Assembly: GCA_047973125.1 (NCBI GenBank)
Contig: JBKEBK010000024.1
Span: forward strand, 62,001-126,000
DNA length: 64,000 nucleotides
Direction: 5' to 3'
Source of the DNA: CAYNRG01 sp047973125
Lineage (GTDB): Bacteria; Bacillota_I; Bacilli_A; Erysipelotrichales; Erysipelotrichaceae
Positions 43,506 to 52,330 of this stretch are shown in pieces (within the stretch, counting starts at the first letter, position 1; the number at the start of each line of letters is the position of its first letter). The translations under genes and the position numbers were made by a program. The notes below the pieces were generated by a model. It did not search any database, was not told where the DNA came from, and worked only from the letters and a program-made list of their open reading frames with translations.

Positions 43506-43543
43506 AAAAATGACTAGTTCTCCCATAAAGAATTAGTCATTTT
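43506..43543 (+). terminator. Stem-loop after the M16 pair
   Basis: AAAATGACTA and TTAGTCATTTT pair nearly perfectly, with an inner TTCT/AGAA pairing and a short loop. A T-tract is only part of the right arm, so it is a moderate terminator. Confidence 0.6.
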
Positions 43544-43569
43544 AAGTATAATCATAGTGATATCTAATT

Positions 43570-43598
43570 TTGTTTTAATTTATAAAATATTATATAGT
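43570..43598 (+). promoter_or_regulatory. Candidate promoter for the SSB-like gene
   Basis: TTGTTT (43570-43575), 17 bases, then TATAGT (43593-43598) fits a SigA promoter 20 bases ahead of the start codon. Confidence 0.5.
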
Positions 43599-43618
43599 GC
43601 ACTCAGGAGGATAAAACT

Positions 43619-43933
43619 ATGTTAAATCAATGTGCATTAGTTGGAAAAATAAAAGAGTTACCTGAAATGAAAAAGACTAACAGTGGAACTATTACTGCAT
43701 CACTAATCATTGAAGTTGACAGAAATTTTAGAAACTCTAGCGGACAAATTGAACAAGATATCTTTAGTGTTCAAGTTTGGAGAGGAATTGCTGAAGAATG
43801 TTGTAACATTTGTAAAGTAAATTCAATTGTCGCAATAAGAGGAAGACTTAATTCTAGAATAAACTCAACTGAAACAAGTACATTTTATAACACCGACATC
43901 ATTGCCGAAAAAGTTACATTTATTAAAGTGTAA
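43619..43933 (+). CDS. Short single-stranded DNA-binding protein (SSB-like OB fold)
   Basis: A 104-residue single OB-fold protein. It starts MLNQCALVGKIKELPEMKKT, with ASLIIEVDRNFRNSSGQIEQ, then DIFSVQVWRGIAEECCNIC and SIVAIRGRLNSR, the core SSB motifs. It ends right after the last strand (IIAEKVTFIKV). The flexible linker and acidic tip (DDDIPF-like) that recruit partner proteins are absent. It is therefore an accessory SSB (YwpH-like) or PriB-like protein rather than the main replication SSB. AGGAGG precedes the ATG, and it is monocistronic. Confidence 0.85.
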   Translation: MLNQCALVGKIKELPEMKKTNSGTITASLIIEVDRNFRNSSGQIEQDIFSVQVWRGIAEECCNICKVNSIVAIRGRLNSRINSTETSTFYNTDIIAEKVTFIKV

Positions 43934-43981
43934 AAAAAATCTTATGCAAATCCAATTATTTGGATGATGCATAAGTTTTTT
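43933..43981. terminator. Bidirectional terminator between the SSB-like gene and ftsK
   Basis: A long stem pairs CTTATGCA (43941-43948) with TGCATAAG (43968-43975), with an inner ATCCA/TGGAT stem. It is flanked by eight A on the left and seven T on the right, so it serves both convergent genes. Confidence 0.9.
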
Positions 43982-46248
43982 TATTCAATTATATCTTCTT
44001 TTTTCAAATATACTTCTCTAGGTTTAGACCCTCTTGCCTCACCAATTATACCACGGTCTTCTAATAAATCTATCATCCTAGCAGCACGGTTATAACCAAG
44101 AGCAAAACGGCGTTGAATAAGTGATGTTGAAGCCTTTTGCACTTCAATTACATAATCTTTTACTTCTTGATAAAGCGGGTCATCTTCTGCCTTGACAATT
44201 GCAGTTACCGCATTCCCTTCTACTCCATCTAATTCTAAAAACTTATCATTATAATATGGATTAGCTTGATTTGAACAATAGTCAGTTATATTTTTAACTT
44301 CATCATCACTAACATATGCACCTTGTAATCTAATTGCAGACGATGCTCCAATTGGTTGATAAAGCATATCACCATTTCCAAGTAAACGCTCAGCACCAAC
44401 TGAATCAAGAATTACTCTAGAGTCAATTCCACTTGATACACTAAATGCTATTCTTGATGGAACATTAGCTTTAATAATTCCTGTTATTACATCAGAACTA
44501 GGCCTTTGTGTTGCTATAATTAAATGAATACCCGCAGCACGCGCAAGTTGGGTAATTCTTTGTATACTTAATTCTACATCTTTACCAGCTATCGCCATAA
44601 GATCAGCAAGCTCATCAACAATTACAATTATAAATGGCATTTTTTCTGTATTTTCACTACCAGAAAACTCATCAACCTTATTATTAAAGCTATCTATATT
44701 TCTAACTCCAGCTTTAGAGAAAGCATCATATCGTTCTTCCATAATTTGAACAACAACATTAAGGGCCTTGGAAGCTTCAGTAGCATCACTTATAACCGGA
44801 GCAATCAAATGCGGAATCTTTTGATATGGTGTGAATTCTACTTTTTTAGGATCAACAAGCAATAACTTAACTTCACTTGGTTTTGCTCTTAATAATATTG
44901 ATGTTATAATTGTATTCATACACACCGACTTACCACTTCCTGTTGCTCCTGCAACAAGTAAGTGAGGCATTTTATGCATATCACAATAAACTGGTTGTCC
45001 AAGTAAATCCTTACCCAATGCAATAAGGGTTTTTTTCATTTTTAAATCACTTGGTATATTATTTATTAAAGATTGCATTCTTACCGCAGTAGATTCTACA
45101 TTAGGAATTTCAATACCAACAGCATTTCTTCCAGGAATTGGAGCTTCTATTCTAATATCTTTGGCAGCCAATTCCATTTTTATATTATCAGAAATACTGT
45201 TTATTTTACTAACTTTAACAGAAATATCTGGCTTTAACTCAAACTTTGTTACTGATGGTCCAATATGTGTTGCTAATAACTCTGACTTTATACCAAAGTT
45301 TTCCAAAATTTTAATTAATTTTTCACCCTTATCTTTAGCCGCAACATCATTAGCACTATTTCTGTTTTTACTTTTAGTACTTTCCAATAAACTATGTGGC
45401 GGCAAACGATAAGTATCCGTTGTTTTTTTGGTTTCTACAGCACTGCTTTTACCATCTGTTTTTTCAATAATTGGTGTTTCAACCTTTTTTTCAACACTAT
45501 TTCCATAGCCTATATCATCAACATCCATAAATATAGATTTCTTTTTCTTTTTTTCAAACGAATTGATTACTGACTCTTCTTTATAGATACTTTCAATATT
45601 CTCAACTTTATTATCTTCATATTCTTCTTCATATGCTTCTTCATCTTCAATATCTGACTCAATACTCTCAGTTATATTATTAAACATAGTTTTTAAACTT
45701 TTAAAGCAATCCTTAAAAAACGAAAGAGTGAAAGTACATAAAATCGCCAAGATTACTAAGCATCCTATTAAAATCCAAGTCCCCTCTTTTGCGATTAATA
45801 CTGAAGTTAATGAATATAGCAAAGCTCCAAAAAATCCACCCTTAGTTGAAATTGTAACTTCACTAGCAAAATATTGAGGAAGATCACTTAGAAAGTTATT
45901 GATAACATCAAAACCACTAATTCCATCATAACTAGTTATAGCACTCCATAAAACAATTGCCGAAATGGTACTAATTAATGCCACCAATAACTTTAATCGA
46001 TGTTCATTCTCTTTTTTATCAAATATAACAATTGCAGCTGCAATAATACCTAAAATACAAACTAAGTAATAGTGCTCTCCTACTAAAAATTGAAAAAACC
46101 TACTAATGGTAATTCCTACTAATCCAAATTTAAATAATGCAACAATGAATACCAAACAAGTCGATACTGCCATTATATATGTCAACAAACTTTTATCTTT
46201 ATTTTCGCTAGACTTTACAGATTTTTTTTTACTTTTGTTTTTCGCCAT
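43981..46248 (-). CDS. ftsK: DNA translocase FtsK/SpoIIIE
   Basis: A 755-residue chromosome pump. Four or five membrane helices lie at about 20-175, then an acidic linker (DIEDEEAYEEEYEDNK), the alpha/beta motor with Walker A VAGATGSGKSVCMNT (about 430-442), Walker B FIIVIVDELADLM and LIIATQRPS, and a C-terminal gamma winged helix (RRFALGYNRAARMIDLLEDR) that reads polar DNA signals. It clears DNA from the closing septum. Length is like SpoIIIE; no sporulation gene is seen, so a vegetative division role is more likely. Confidence 0.96.
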   Translation of the reverse strand: MAKNKSKKKSVKSSENKDKSLLTYIMAVSTCLVFIVALFKFGLVGITISRFFQFLVGEHYYLVCILGIIAAAIVIFDKKENEHRLKLLVALISTISAIVLWSAITSYDGISGFDVINNFLSDLPQYFASEVTISTKGGFFGALLYSLTSVLIAKEGTWILIGCLVILAILCTFTLSFFKDCFKSLKTMFNNITESIESDIEDEEAYEEEYEDNKVENIESIYKEESVINSFEKKKKKSIFMDVDDIGYGNSVEKKVETPIIEKTDGKSSAVETKKTTDTYRLPPHSLLESTKSKNRNSANDVAAKDKGEKLIKILENFGIKSELLATHIGPSVTKFELKPDISVKVSKINSISDNIKMELAAKDIRIEAPIPGRNAVGIEIPNVESTAVRMQSLINNIPSDLKMKKTLIALGKDLLGQPVYCDMHKMPHLLVAGATGSGKSVCMNTIITSILLRAKPSEVKLLLVDPKKVEFTPYQKIPHLIAPVISDATEASKALNVVVQIMEERYDAFSKAGVRNIDSFNNKVDEFSGSENTEKMPFIIVIVDELADLMAIAGKDVELSIQRITQLARAAGIHLIIATQRPSSDVITGIIKANVPSRIAFSVSSGIDSRVILDSVGAERLLGNGDMLYQPIGASSAIRLQGAYVSDDEVKNITDYCSNQANPYYNDKFLELDGVEGNAVTAIVKAEDDPLYQEVKDYVIEVQKASTSLIQRRFALGYNRAARMIDLLEDRGIIGEARGSKPREVYLKKEDIIE

Positions 46249-46265
46249 TACTTTCCCCTTTACTA

Positions 46266-47924
46266 CTATGTTCTAATTTCAATGATTGCCGGCAATACCA
46301 TCGGCCTTTTTCCAGTTTCTTTTATTATGTATTTAATAATTTTATCTCTTGCTTCTAATCTACAACTTGCATTTTCATATCTTTTTTCTTTAACAGCATT
46401 TTTTATGGTCTCTTCTAATATTTCACCAGCCATTTTAATTACATGTTCTGAATCCTTTAAGTAGATGACCCCACGACTTTGAACATCTGGACCTCCAATG
46501 ACTTCTTTTGTTTTAAAATCAACTACAATACCAACAATTATCGTTCCCTCTGTTGATAATGTATCGCGGTCTCTAAGTACCATACCACTAGTGTCAAGAT
46601 TAGCCTTACCATCAACTAAAACTTCTTCTAATTTAATTATATCACTGTTATCTTTAAGAGTTCCATCAACAAAATTAGCAATTTGACCATTATCAAGAAC
46701 TAGAATTTCCTTATGTGAGTAACCCATTTTTAAAGCAATATTTGCATTAGCTATTAATTGACGATATTGACCCTTTACAGGAATGTAATACTTTGGTTTA
46801 AAAAGATAAAGCATCATTTTTAAATCTTCAATTGAAGCATGCATCGAAAACATTTCTTTCGAAACTACTGAGTGAATTGTAGCCCCTTCTTTATATAAAT
46901 CATTTTCCATTTTAGTAGCTTCTCTTTCAGTTCCAGGAACTGCAGGAGAAGCAATTATTATAGTATCACTTGGTCTAAATTCTAAGAAATCATCTGCTTT
47001 AGTTGCAATTTTATGGATTTTTTTAAAGATTGTTGATCCATCTCCAGAAACAATCACAACAACATCTCTCATATCCTGATTATATCTTTCCTTAGAAATT
47101 TCCATACCTGGAGGCATATTATAATAACCTAAGTCAGATACTGTCTTCATAAGTTTTCTAAGTTCAGCATCCATAAACACAATTTTTTTATGATATTTAT
47201 TTGCTAATTCAACAACCTCAATAACACGATATAAATTTTGATGATACATTGTTATCACAATTCTATCAGTAGCATCCTCAAAGTCCTGTTCTATTAAGGA
47301 TGTAATTCTATGGTGTGGTGCTGTATGTCCAACTCTTGTTGCTCCTACAGATTCAGCTAAAAGGGCTAAGACACCCTTCTTACCAATTTCAGTAAATTGA
47401 TCAATTTCTGTATAAAATGATGGGGTCTGAGTATCATAATCTATTATAAACTCTGAAGTATATACAACATACCCTGATGGAGTTCCAATTGCAACGCCAA
47501 ATCCATCAGCAATTGATTGAGTTACACCAAAGGTAATTATTGAATGATTTTCTACAACAAATTCATCATTTCTTTTTATTCTATTAATTTTATATCCAGT
47601 TATATTTTCTTTCTTTAAGTTACTTTCCAAAATTTCAGCTGTTAATGGCGCTGTATAAACCGGAACTTTAATTTGTTTTAGTAAGTTAGGTAATGCTGCC
47701 ATAACGTCTTCATGACCGTGAGTTATAAAAATAGCCTTTACTCTTTGAGCATTTTCTATAAGATAATTGGTATCAGGTATAATCATCTCTATACCCAACC
47801 CTTCATTATCTGGATATTTTAGTCCAGCTTCAATAACAAAAATTGACCCATTAACATCAACACAATACATATTTTTTCCATCTTCATCTAGCCCTCCAAG
47901 AGCGAAGATTTTTACTTGATTCAT
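46266..47924 (-). CDS. rnjB: Ribonuclease J2-like, catalytic residues degenerate
   Basis: A 552-residue beta-CASP protein related to RNase J, with its C-terminal domain. The active-site motifs are altered: THGHEDVMAAL for HGHEDHIGG, VTQSIADG for IHSVPDS, YTSEFIID for HTGDFKFD, and LAESVGATR for LSDSTNSG. Several metal ligands are lost, so it is probably an inactive or weak subunit that pairs with the intact J1 at 6143-7957, as J2 does in Bacillus. AAAGGAG precedes the ATG and a TGATATAAT promoter lies upstream. Confidence 0.9.
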   Translation of the reverse strand: MNQVKIFALGGLDEDGKNMYCVDVNGSIFVIEAGLKYPDNEGLGIEMIIPDTNYLIENAQRVKAIFITHGHEDVMAALPNLLKQIKVPVYTAPLTAEILESNLKKENITGYKINRIKRNDEFVVENHSIITFGVTQSIADGFGVAIGTPSGYVVYTSEFIIDYDTQTPSFYTEIDQFTEIGKKGVLALLAESVGATRVGHTAPHHRITSLIEQDFEDATDRIVITMYHQNLYRVIEVVELANKYHKKIVFMDAELRKLMKTVSDLGYYNMPPGMEISKERYNQDMRDVVVIVSGDGSTIFKKIHKIATKADDFLEFRPSDTIIIASPAVPGTEREATKMENDLYKEGATIHSVVSKEMFSMHASIEDLKMMLYLFKPKYYIPVKGQYRQLIANANIALKMGYSHKEILVLDNGQIANFVDGTLKDNSDIIKLEEVLVDGKANLDTSGMVLRDRDTLSTEGTIIVGIVVDFKTKEVIGGPDVQSRGVIYLKDSEHVIKMAGEILEETIKNAVKEKRYENASCRLEARDKIIKYIIKETGKRPMVLPAIIEIRT

Positions 47925-47953
47925 TATATTTCTCCTTTATTTCATTTTTATAA

Positions 47954-47962
47954 ATTATATCA
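47954..47962 (-). promoter_or_regulatory. Extended -10 promoter for rnjB
   Basis: The minus strand reads TGATATAAT (complement of 47954-47962), 30 bases ahead of the rnjB ATG, with no good -35. Confidence 0.55.
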
Positions 47963-48002
47963 TATAAATACTGGTATTTAAACAGTATCGCACTATATAT
48001 AA

Positions 48003-48032
48003 GTAAAAAAGAGTAGAAAATTATCAACTCTT
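48003..48032 (-). terminator. Rho-independent terminator after miaB
   Basis: A 6-bp stem, AAGAGT (48009-48014) and ACTCTT (48027-48032), has a run of six T following on the minus strand. It lies 18 bases past the miaB stop. Confidence 0.7.
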
Positions 48033-48049
48033 ATTCAATAAAAATATTT

Positions 48050-49483
48050 TTAAATTTTCTCACCATTTAGTGACCAACTTCTAGCTTCTGTAATAACTAC
48101 CTTTACTAAATCACCAGTTTTTACATTATCAGCTGTAAAATTAACCAACTTGTTTTCATCACTATATCCAGAGAATAATTGATCATTTTTTTTGCTTGTC
48201 CCATCAACTAACACTCTAACTTCTTTACCAACATACAGCTGATTTTTCTTATTTGCATAAAACGCTAACTTTTCATTTAGAATTTGAAGCCTTGAAGCTT
48301 TTTCTTCTGGGCTAATATTATCTTCCATTTTGGCAGCTGGTGTGCCCACTCGTGGAGAATATATAAATGTAAAAGCAAAATCAAACTGACAGTGATCTAC
48401 TAATTTTAGAGTTTCTTCAAACTGTTCTTTAGTTTCATTTGGAAAGCCAACAATGATATCCGTCGAAATTGCACAATTTGGAATTTTGGTTTTTATCTGA
48501 TCATATAACTTTACATAACTTTCATAAGTGTATCTTCTTCCCATAAGTCTTAATATTTTATCACTACCTGATTGCACTGGTAAGTGAACAGATGGCATGA
48601 TATTTGGATAATCCCTTATCATATCAACCATCTCATCAGAAAAATCCCATGGGTGTGATGTTGTAAATCTTATTCTTTCAATATTTGTTTCTGCTGTATC
48701 TTTTAGTAAACTTGCAAAGCCTCCCTCAATACCTAAATCTTTTCCATAGGCATTTACATTTTGACCAAGTAATGTTACCTCTTTATACCCTTGTAATTTA
48801 AGTTCATTAATCTCTGCAAGAATATCATCTTTTTTTCTGCTTCTTTCTTTACCACGGGTGTAAGGAACAATACAATAGCTGCAGAATTTATCACAACCAT
48901 ACATTATATTAACCCAGGCTTTATGCTTACCAAAGCGTTTTACTGGTAAGTTTTCAATGACATCACCTTGTAAAGAAAATACTTCTACAGTTCTCTCTTT
49001 CTCCATCATACTTTGATATAATAGCTCAGGCAAACGATGAATATTATGTGTACCGAAAATTAGATCAACTTGGTCATATGTTTTAAGTAATCTTTCAACT
49101 ACATCTTCTTCCTGAGGCATACAGCCACAGACCCCAAAAATTAAATCAGGATTACTTACTTTTAATCTTTTTAAAAGACCAAGTTCACCAAAAACTTTTT
49201 CCTCAGCATTTTTTCTGATAGCACAAGTATTAAGTAAAATAAAGTCTGCCTCTTTTTCATCAAAAGTTTGTTTAAATCCTATTCTTAGCAAAATTCCAAC
49301 AATCGTCTCTGAATCTCTTTCATTTGCTTGACATCCATATGTCCTTAAATAGAACATTCTCCCTACACCAATATTTTTAGCATGTTCTGGTATATTGAAA
49401 GAATCATATTGAATTTCAACATCATCTTTTGTTCTTTTTTGAGCATTTTTTAATGACGGTAATTTATATATATCTTTTTTCAT
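48050..49483 (-). CDS. miaB: tRNA-2-methylthio-N6-dimethylallyladenosine synthase
   Basis: A 477-residue radical-SAM methylthiotransferase acting on A37 of tRNAs that read UNN codons. The N-terminal UPF0004 domain has YLRTYGCQANERDSE plus two more cluster cysteines. The radical SAM cluster is MYGCDKFCSYCIVPYTRGKE, and a C-terminal TRAM domain follows. The start is the ATG at 49481-49483 behind AGAGGAATG. Upstream in-frame starts would run into the ferredoxin terminator and are rejected. Confidence 0.96.
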   Translation of the reverse strand: MKKDIYKLPSLKNAQKRTKDDVEIQYDSFNIPEHAKNIGVGRMFYLRTYGCQANERDSETIVGILLRIGFKQTFDEKEADFILLNTCAIRKNAEEKVFGELGLLKRLKVSNPDLIFGVCGCMPQEEDVVERLLKTYDQVDLIFGTHNIHRLPELLYQSMMEKERTVEVFSLQGDVIENLPVKRFGKHKAWVNIMYGCDKFCSYCIVPYTRGKERSRKKDDILAEINELKLQGYKEVTLLGQNVNAYGKDLGIEGGFASLLKDTAETNIERIRFTTSHPWDFSDEMVDMIRDYPNIMPSVHLPVQSGSDKILRLMGRRYTYESYVKLYDQIKTKIPNCAISTDIIVGFPNETKEQFEETLKLVDHCQFDFAFTFIYSPRVGTPAAKMEDNISPEEKASRLQILNEKLAFYANKKNQLYVGKEVRVLVDGTSKKNDQLFSGYSDENKLVNFTADNVKTGDLVKVVITEARSWSLNGEKI

Positions 49484-49512
49484 ACATTCCTCTTTATCTA
49501 TAAGCATAATAA

Positions 49513-49534
49513 AAGCCAATCAATTTGTTGGCTT
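49513..49534 (-). terminator. Terminator after the ferredoxin gene
   Basis: A perfect 7-bp stem, AAGCCAA (49513-49519) and TTGGCTT (49528-49534), lies 12 bases past the ferredoxin stop, with a short T-rich tail on the minus strand. Polarity is less clear than for other sites, since the longer T-run lies on the plus-strand side. Confidence 0.55.
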
Positions 49535-49546
49535 TTATAATTTTTT

Positions 49547-49720
49547 TTACTGTGAAATTGCTGATACTGGGCAAGCACCAACACAAGCACCACAATCAAT
49601 GCAAGCTGATGGTTCACATTCAGCCTTGTCATTTGAATCCATTGATAATGCGCCTGTTGGACAAACACTAACGCAAGCTGTGCAACCAATGCATAAATCT
49701 TTATCTACTGTAACTGGCAT
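49547..49720 (-). CDS. 2[4Fe-4S] ferredoxin
   Basis: A 57-residue clostridial-type ferredoxin: MPVTVDKDLCIGCTACVSVC followed by a second CIDCGACVGACP cluster. All eight cysteines are present in two CxxCxxCxxxCP motifs. It is a low-potential electron carrier, pointing to anaerobic metabolism. The start is the ATG at 49718-49720 behind AAAGGAGG; the in-frame ATG 12 codons upstream contains this ribosome site and is rejected. It lies between miaB and ymdB, and may supply electrons to radical-SAM enzymes. Confidence 0.95.
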   Translation of the reverse strand: MPVTVDKDLCIGCTACVSVCPTGALSMDSNDKAECEPSACIDCGACVGACPVSAISQ

Positions 49721-49787
49721 AATTTGGCCTCCTTTAACTATAAAAAAGTGTAACACAATTCAAAGACTTTAACAAGTCTAAATTATA

Positions 49788-50558
49788 TTATGGTCTAATC
49801 TGAAGACGATCAATTTTGACGGCCTTTTTACTTTCATTATCGATCTCAATAATTACTCCACATAAAATAGCAGGACCAACAGATGGAGTATAGTGTGTAC
49901 GTTCTTTATAAATAACATATTTAAGGACTTCTTCTGTATCTCTTCCTAAAATACTGTAATATGAACCACACATACCAACATCACTAATAAAGGCACTACC
50001 ACACTCTATTCTCTCATCCGCAGTTTGAACGTGAGTATGTGTACCCACTACAATTTGAACTTTTTCTTTAAAATAATTCCAAAAAATGCTTTTTTCTGCA
50101 GTTGCTTCAGCATGTATATCAACAAAGTATATATCTGATTTTACTTCATTTAGAATATCATCCATAGTATCATATGGATTCTTATCAACTAAATCCATAA
50201 AAACTTTACCACAAAGATTAACGATAGTAACAGATAAGTCGTCAACTGTAACTGTAATATAACCTTTACCACTTGTATATCCTAATAAATTTTGAGGTCT
50301 AATTAATTTAGGACACTCATGCATTGTATTTAGAATTTCTCCTTTAGAAAATGCGTGATTTCCAAGTGTAATCACATCTACTCCACCACTTATTAACTGG
50401 CGATATATTTTCGAAGTAATACCCTTACCATGAGCAGAATTCTCACCATTTGCAATTACTAAATCGATATCATTATCTCGTTTTATATTAGCAAGATGCG
50501 ACAAAACAATTTCTCGCCCTGTCGCACCAACTATATCTCCTAAAAATAATATTTTCAT
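49788..50558 (-). CDS. ymdB: YmdB-family metallophosphoesterase
   Basis: A 256-residue calcineurin-like phosphoesterase, related to B. subtilis YmdB, a 2',3'-cyclic nucleotide phosphodiesterase. Metal ligands are visible in LFLGDIVGATGRE (D), IANGENSAHGKG (N, E), ITLGNHAFSKGE (N, H), FVDIHAEATAEK and VVGTHTHVQTADER (H). It overlaps the rny stop by 1 base; rny-ymdB is a conserved pair that links RNA decay with cell-fate signalling in Bacillus. Confidence 0.94.
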   Translation of the reverse strand: MKILFLGDIVGATGREIVLSHLANIKRDNDIDLVIANGENSAHGKGITSKIYRQLISGGVDVITLGNHAFSKGEILNTMHECPKLIRPQNLLGYTSGKGYITVTVDDLSVTIVNLCGKVFMDLVDKNPYDTMDDILNEVKSDIYFVDIHAEATAEKSIFWNYFKEKVQIVVGTHTHVQTADERIECGSAFISDVGMCGSYYSILGRDTEEVLKYVIYKERTHYTPSVGPAILCGVIIEIDNESKKAVKIDRLQIRP

Positions 50559-52105
50559 TACTTTGCTAACTCATTTACTCTTGTTTCACGAACAATTGTA
50601 ACCTTAATTTGTCCTGGATATGTTAATTCTGCTTCGATCTTCTCACGAATATCTCTAGCAATCTTAACCATTTTTGCATCATCAACAACTTCAGGAATAA
50701 CTAATACTCTTATTTCTCTTCCAGCTTGAATTGCAAAGCTCTTATCTACACCATCAAATTCATTTGCAATAGACTCAAGTTGTTCCAAACGGTTAACATA
50801 GTTTTCCATAGATTCAAAACGAGCACCCGGTCTTGCAGCACTAAGAGTATCTGCAGCAGCTACAATATTTGCTATTAGTCCAATTGGTTCAACCTCACCA
50901 TGATGAGATTCAATTGCATTAATTACAATTTCCTTTTCGCCATGCTTTCTTGCAAGTTTTGCACCAAGTTCTGTATGAGTTCCCTCTTGTTCAAAATCTA
51001 ATGCTTTACCAATATCATGAAGTAAACCAGCTCTTTTAGCAAGAGCTTGATTTAAACCAATTTCTGCAGCCATAATACCAGCAAAATGAGCAACCTCTAT
51101 ACTATGTTGTAAAACATTTTGCCCATAGCTATAACGATATTTTAAACGACCAAGAACCATAACTAATTCCTTGCTAATTTTTCCAATTCCAAGTTTAAAT
51201 ACAGTATCTTCTCCAGTTTTTCTAATTGTTTCATCCATTTCTTTAGAAATTTTTGATACAACCTCTTCAATTCTACCCGGCTGAATTCTCCCATCTCTTA
51301 TAAGAGCCTCCAAAGATAGTCTTGCAATTTCTCTTCTAAGTGGATTAAAACAGCTAATTGTAATTGTTTCAGGCGTATCATCAATTATAAGCTCAACACC
51401 AGTAGCATTTTCCAATGCTCTAATATTTCTACCTTCTCTACCAATAATACGACCTTTCATATCATCATTTGGCAATCCTACAACAGAAACCGTTCTTTCA
51501 ACAACTTCTTCCTGTGCATATCTTTGAATCGCTAAAGCAATAATATTTCTAGTTTTCTCAGCCGCCTTAGACTTTGCTTCATCTTCCTTATCACGAATAT
51601 ACAAAGCAACTTCCTGTTCCATTTGTTTCTCAACTATAGACATCAACTCTACTTTGGCATCAACTGCAGAATATGAAGCAACTTTTTCAAGAACTTCAAC
51701 CTGTTGATCTATACTTGTTTGTAATTGTTTTTCCATTTTGTCTACATTATTCAATTTTTCGGTTATTTGATTATTTCTTTCATCAATTTGTTTTTCTTTA
51801 GCAAAAATTGTCTCATCACGAAAATTCAAACTATCTTCACGACGAAGTAATTGATTTTGAGCATCTTGTATCTCATTCTTTTTCTCTTTTATTTCTTTTT
51901 CAGCATCAAGCTTCATCTCATAAACTTGTTGTTTACCATCCAATGTTGCTTGCCTTCTAATATTTTCAGAGTTACTAATTGCCTCTTCAACAATTATTTT
52001 TGACTTCCTTTTTGCACTATTCAGACCTAACCGATTTAGGATAAACATCAGTATAATTCCTGATACTATCCCCCCAAATAAAATAGATATTTCTAGTAAT
52101 CCCAT
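50558..52105 (-). CDS. rny: Ribonuclease Y
   Basis: A 515-residue membrane-tethered endoribonuclease that starts mRNA decay. The N-terminal helix (about 3-25) is followed by a long coiled coil (about 30-190), a KH domain (GRIIGREGRNIRALENATGV), and an HD domain with AGLLHDIGKALDFEQEGTHT. The start is the ATG at 52103-52105; an upstream in-frame ATG at 52120 is part of the Shine-Dalgarno (ATGGAGG). Together with RNase J1 and J2 it gives a Bacillus-type degradosome. Confidence 0.97.
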   Translation of the reverse strand: MGLLEISILFGGIVSGIILMFILNRLGLNSAKRKSKIIVEEAISNSENIRRQATLDGKQQVYEMKLDAEKEIKEKKNEIQDAQNQLLRREDSLNFRDETIFAKEKQIDERNNQITEKLNNVDKMEKQLQTSIDQQVEVLEKVASYSAVDAKVELMSIVEKQMEQEVALYIRDKEDEAKSKAAEKTRNIIALAIQRYAQEEVVERTVSVVGLPNDDMKGRIIGREGRNIRALENATGVELIIDDTPETITISCFNPLRREIARLSLEALIRDGRIQPGRIEEVVSKISKEMDETIRKTGEDTVFKLGIGKISKELVMVLGRLKYRYSYGQNVLQHSIEVAHFAGIMAAEIGLNQALAKRAGLLHDIGKALDFEQEGTHTELGAKLARKHGEKEIVINAIESHHGEVEPIGLIANIVAAADTLSAARPGARFESMENYVNRLEQLESIANEFDGVDKSFAIQAGREIRVLVIPEVVDDAKMVKIARDIREKIEAELTYPGQIKVTIVRETRVNELAK

Positions 52106-52236
52106 ACAGAAATCCTCCATTTCTTATTTATTTTTGTACTTCTTTATTATATATAAAAATTTTACTTTTAACAAGAATTATATAATTTTAATTCAATTTT
52201 ATCTTATCTTACAAGCATATAAAAATAAATTATAAA

Positions 52237-52267
52237 ATGATACTGAAAAATATTATTTCAGTACCAT
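52237..52267 (-). terminator. Stem-loop after the glycosidase operon
   Basis: ATGATACTGAAA (52237-52248) and TTTCAGTACCAT (52256-52267) form a 12-bp stem with one G-U pair. On the minus strand a TTTATAATTTATTTTT tract follows. The T-run is cleaner on the plus strand, so it may work both ways. The rest of the 225-base gap (52106-52330) is AT-rich with nothing else recognised. Confidence 0.65.
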
Positions 52268-52330
52268 TTTTTAATTATTAAACTTGAAAAAATAAGTATA
52301 ATTTAATATTTTAAATTAATTTATTTAAAG

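Noticed and set aside
49484..49519. N-terminal extension of miaB by 12 codons
   Set aside because: It would overlap the ferredoxin terminator, and the ATG at 49483 has a good ribosome site.
52106..52330. AT-rich gap of 225 bases searched for a small RNA, tRNA or attachment site
   Set aside because: Only the terminator-like stem at 52237-52267 stands out; no cloverleaf, direct repeats or integrase remnants were seen, so the glycosidase operon shows no clear insertion boundary here.
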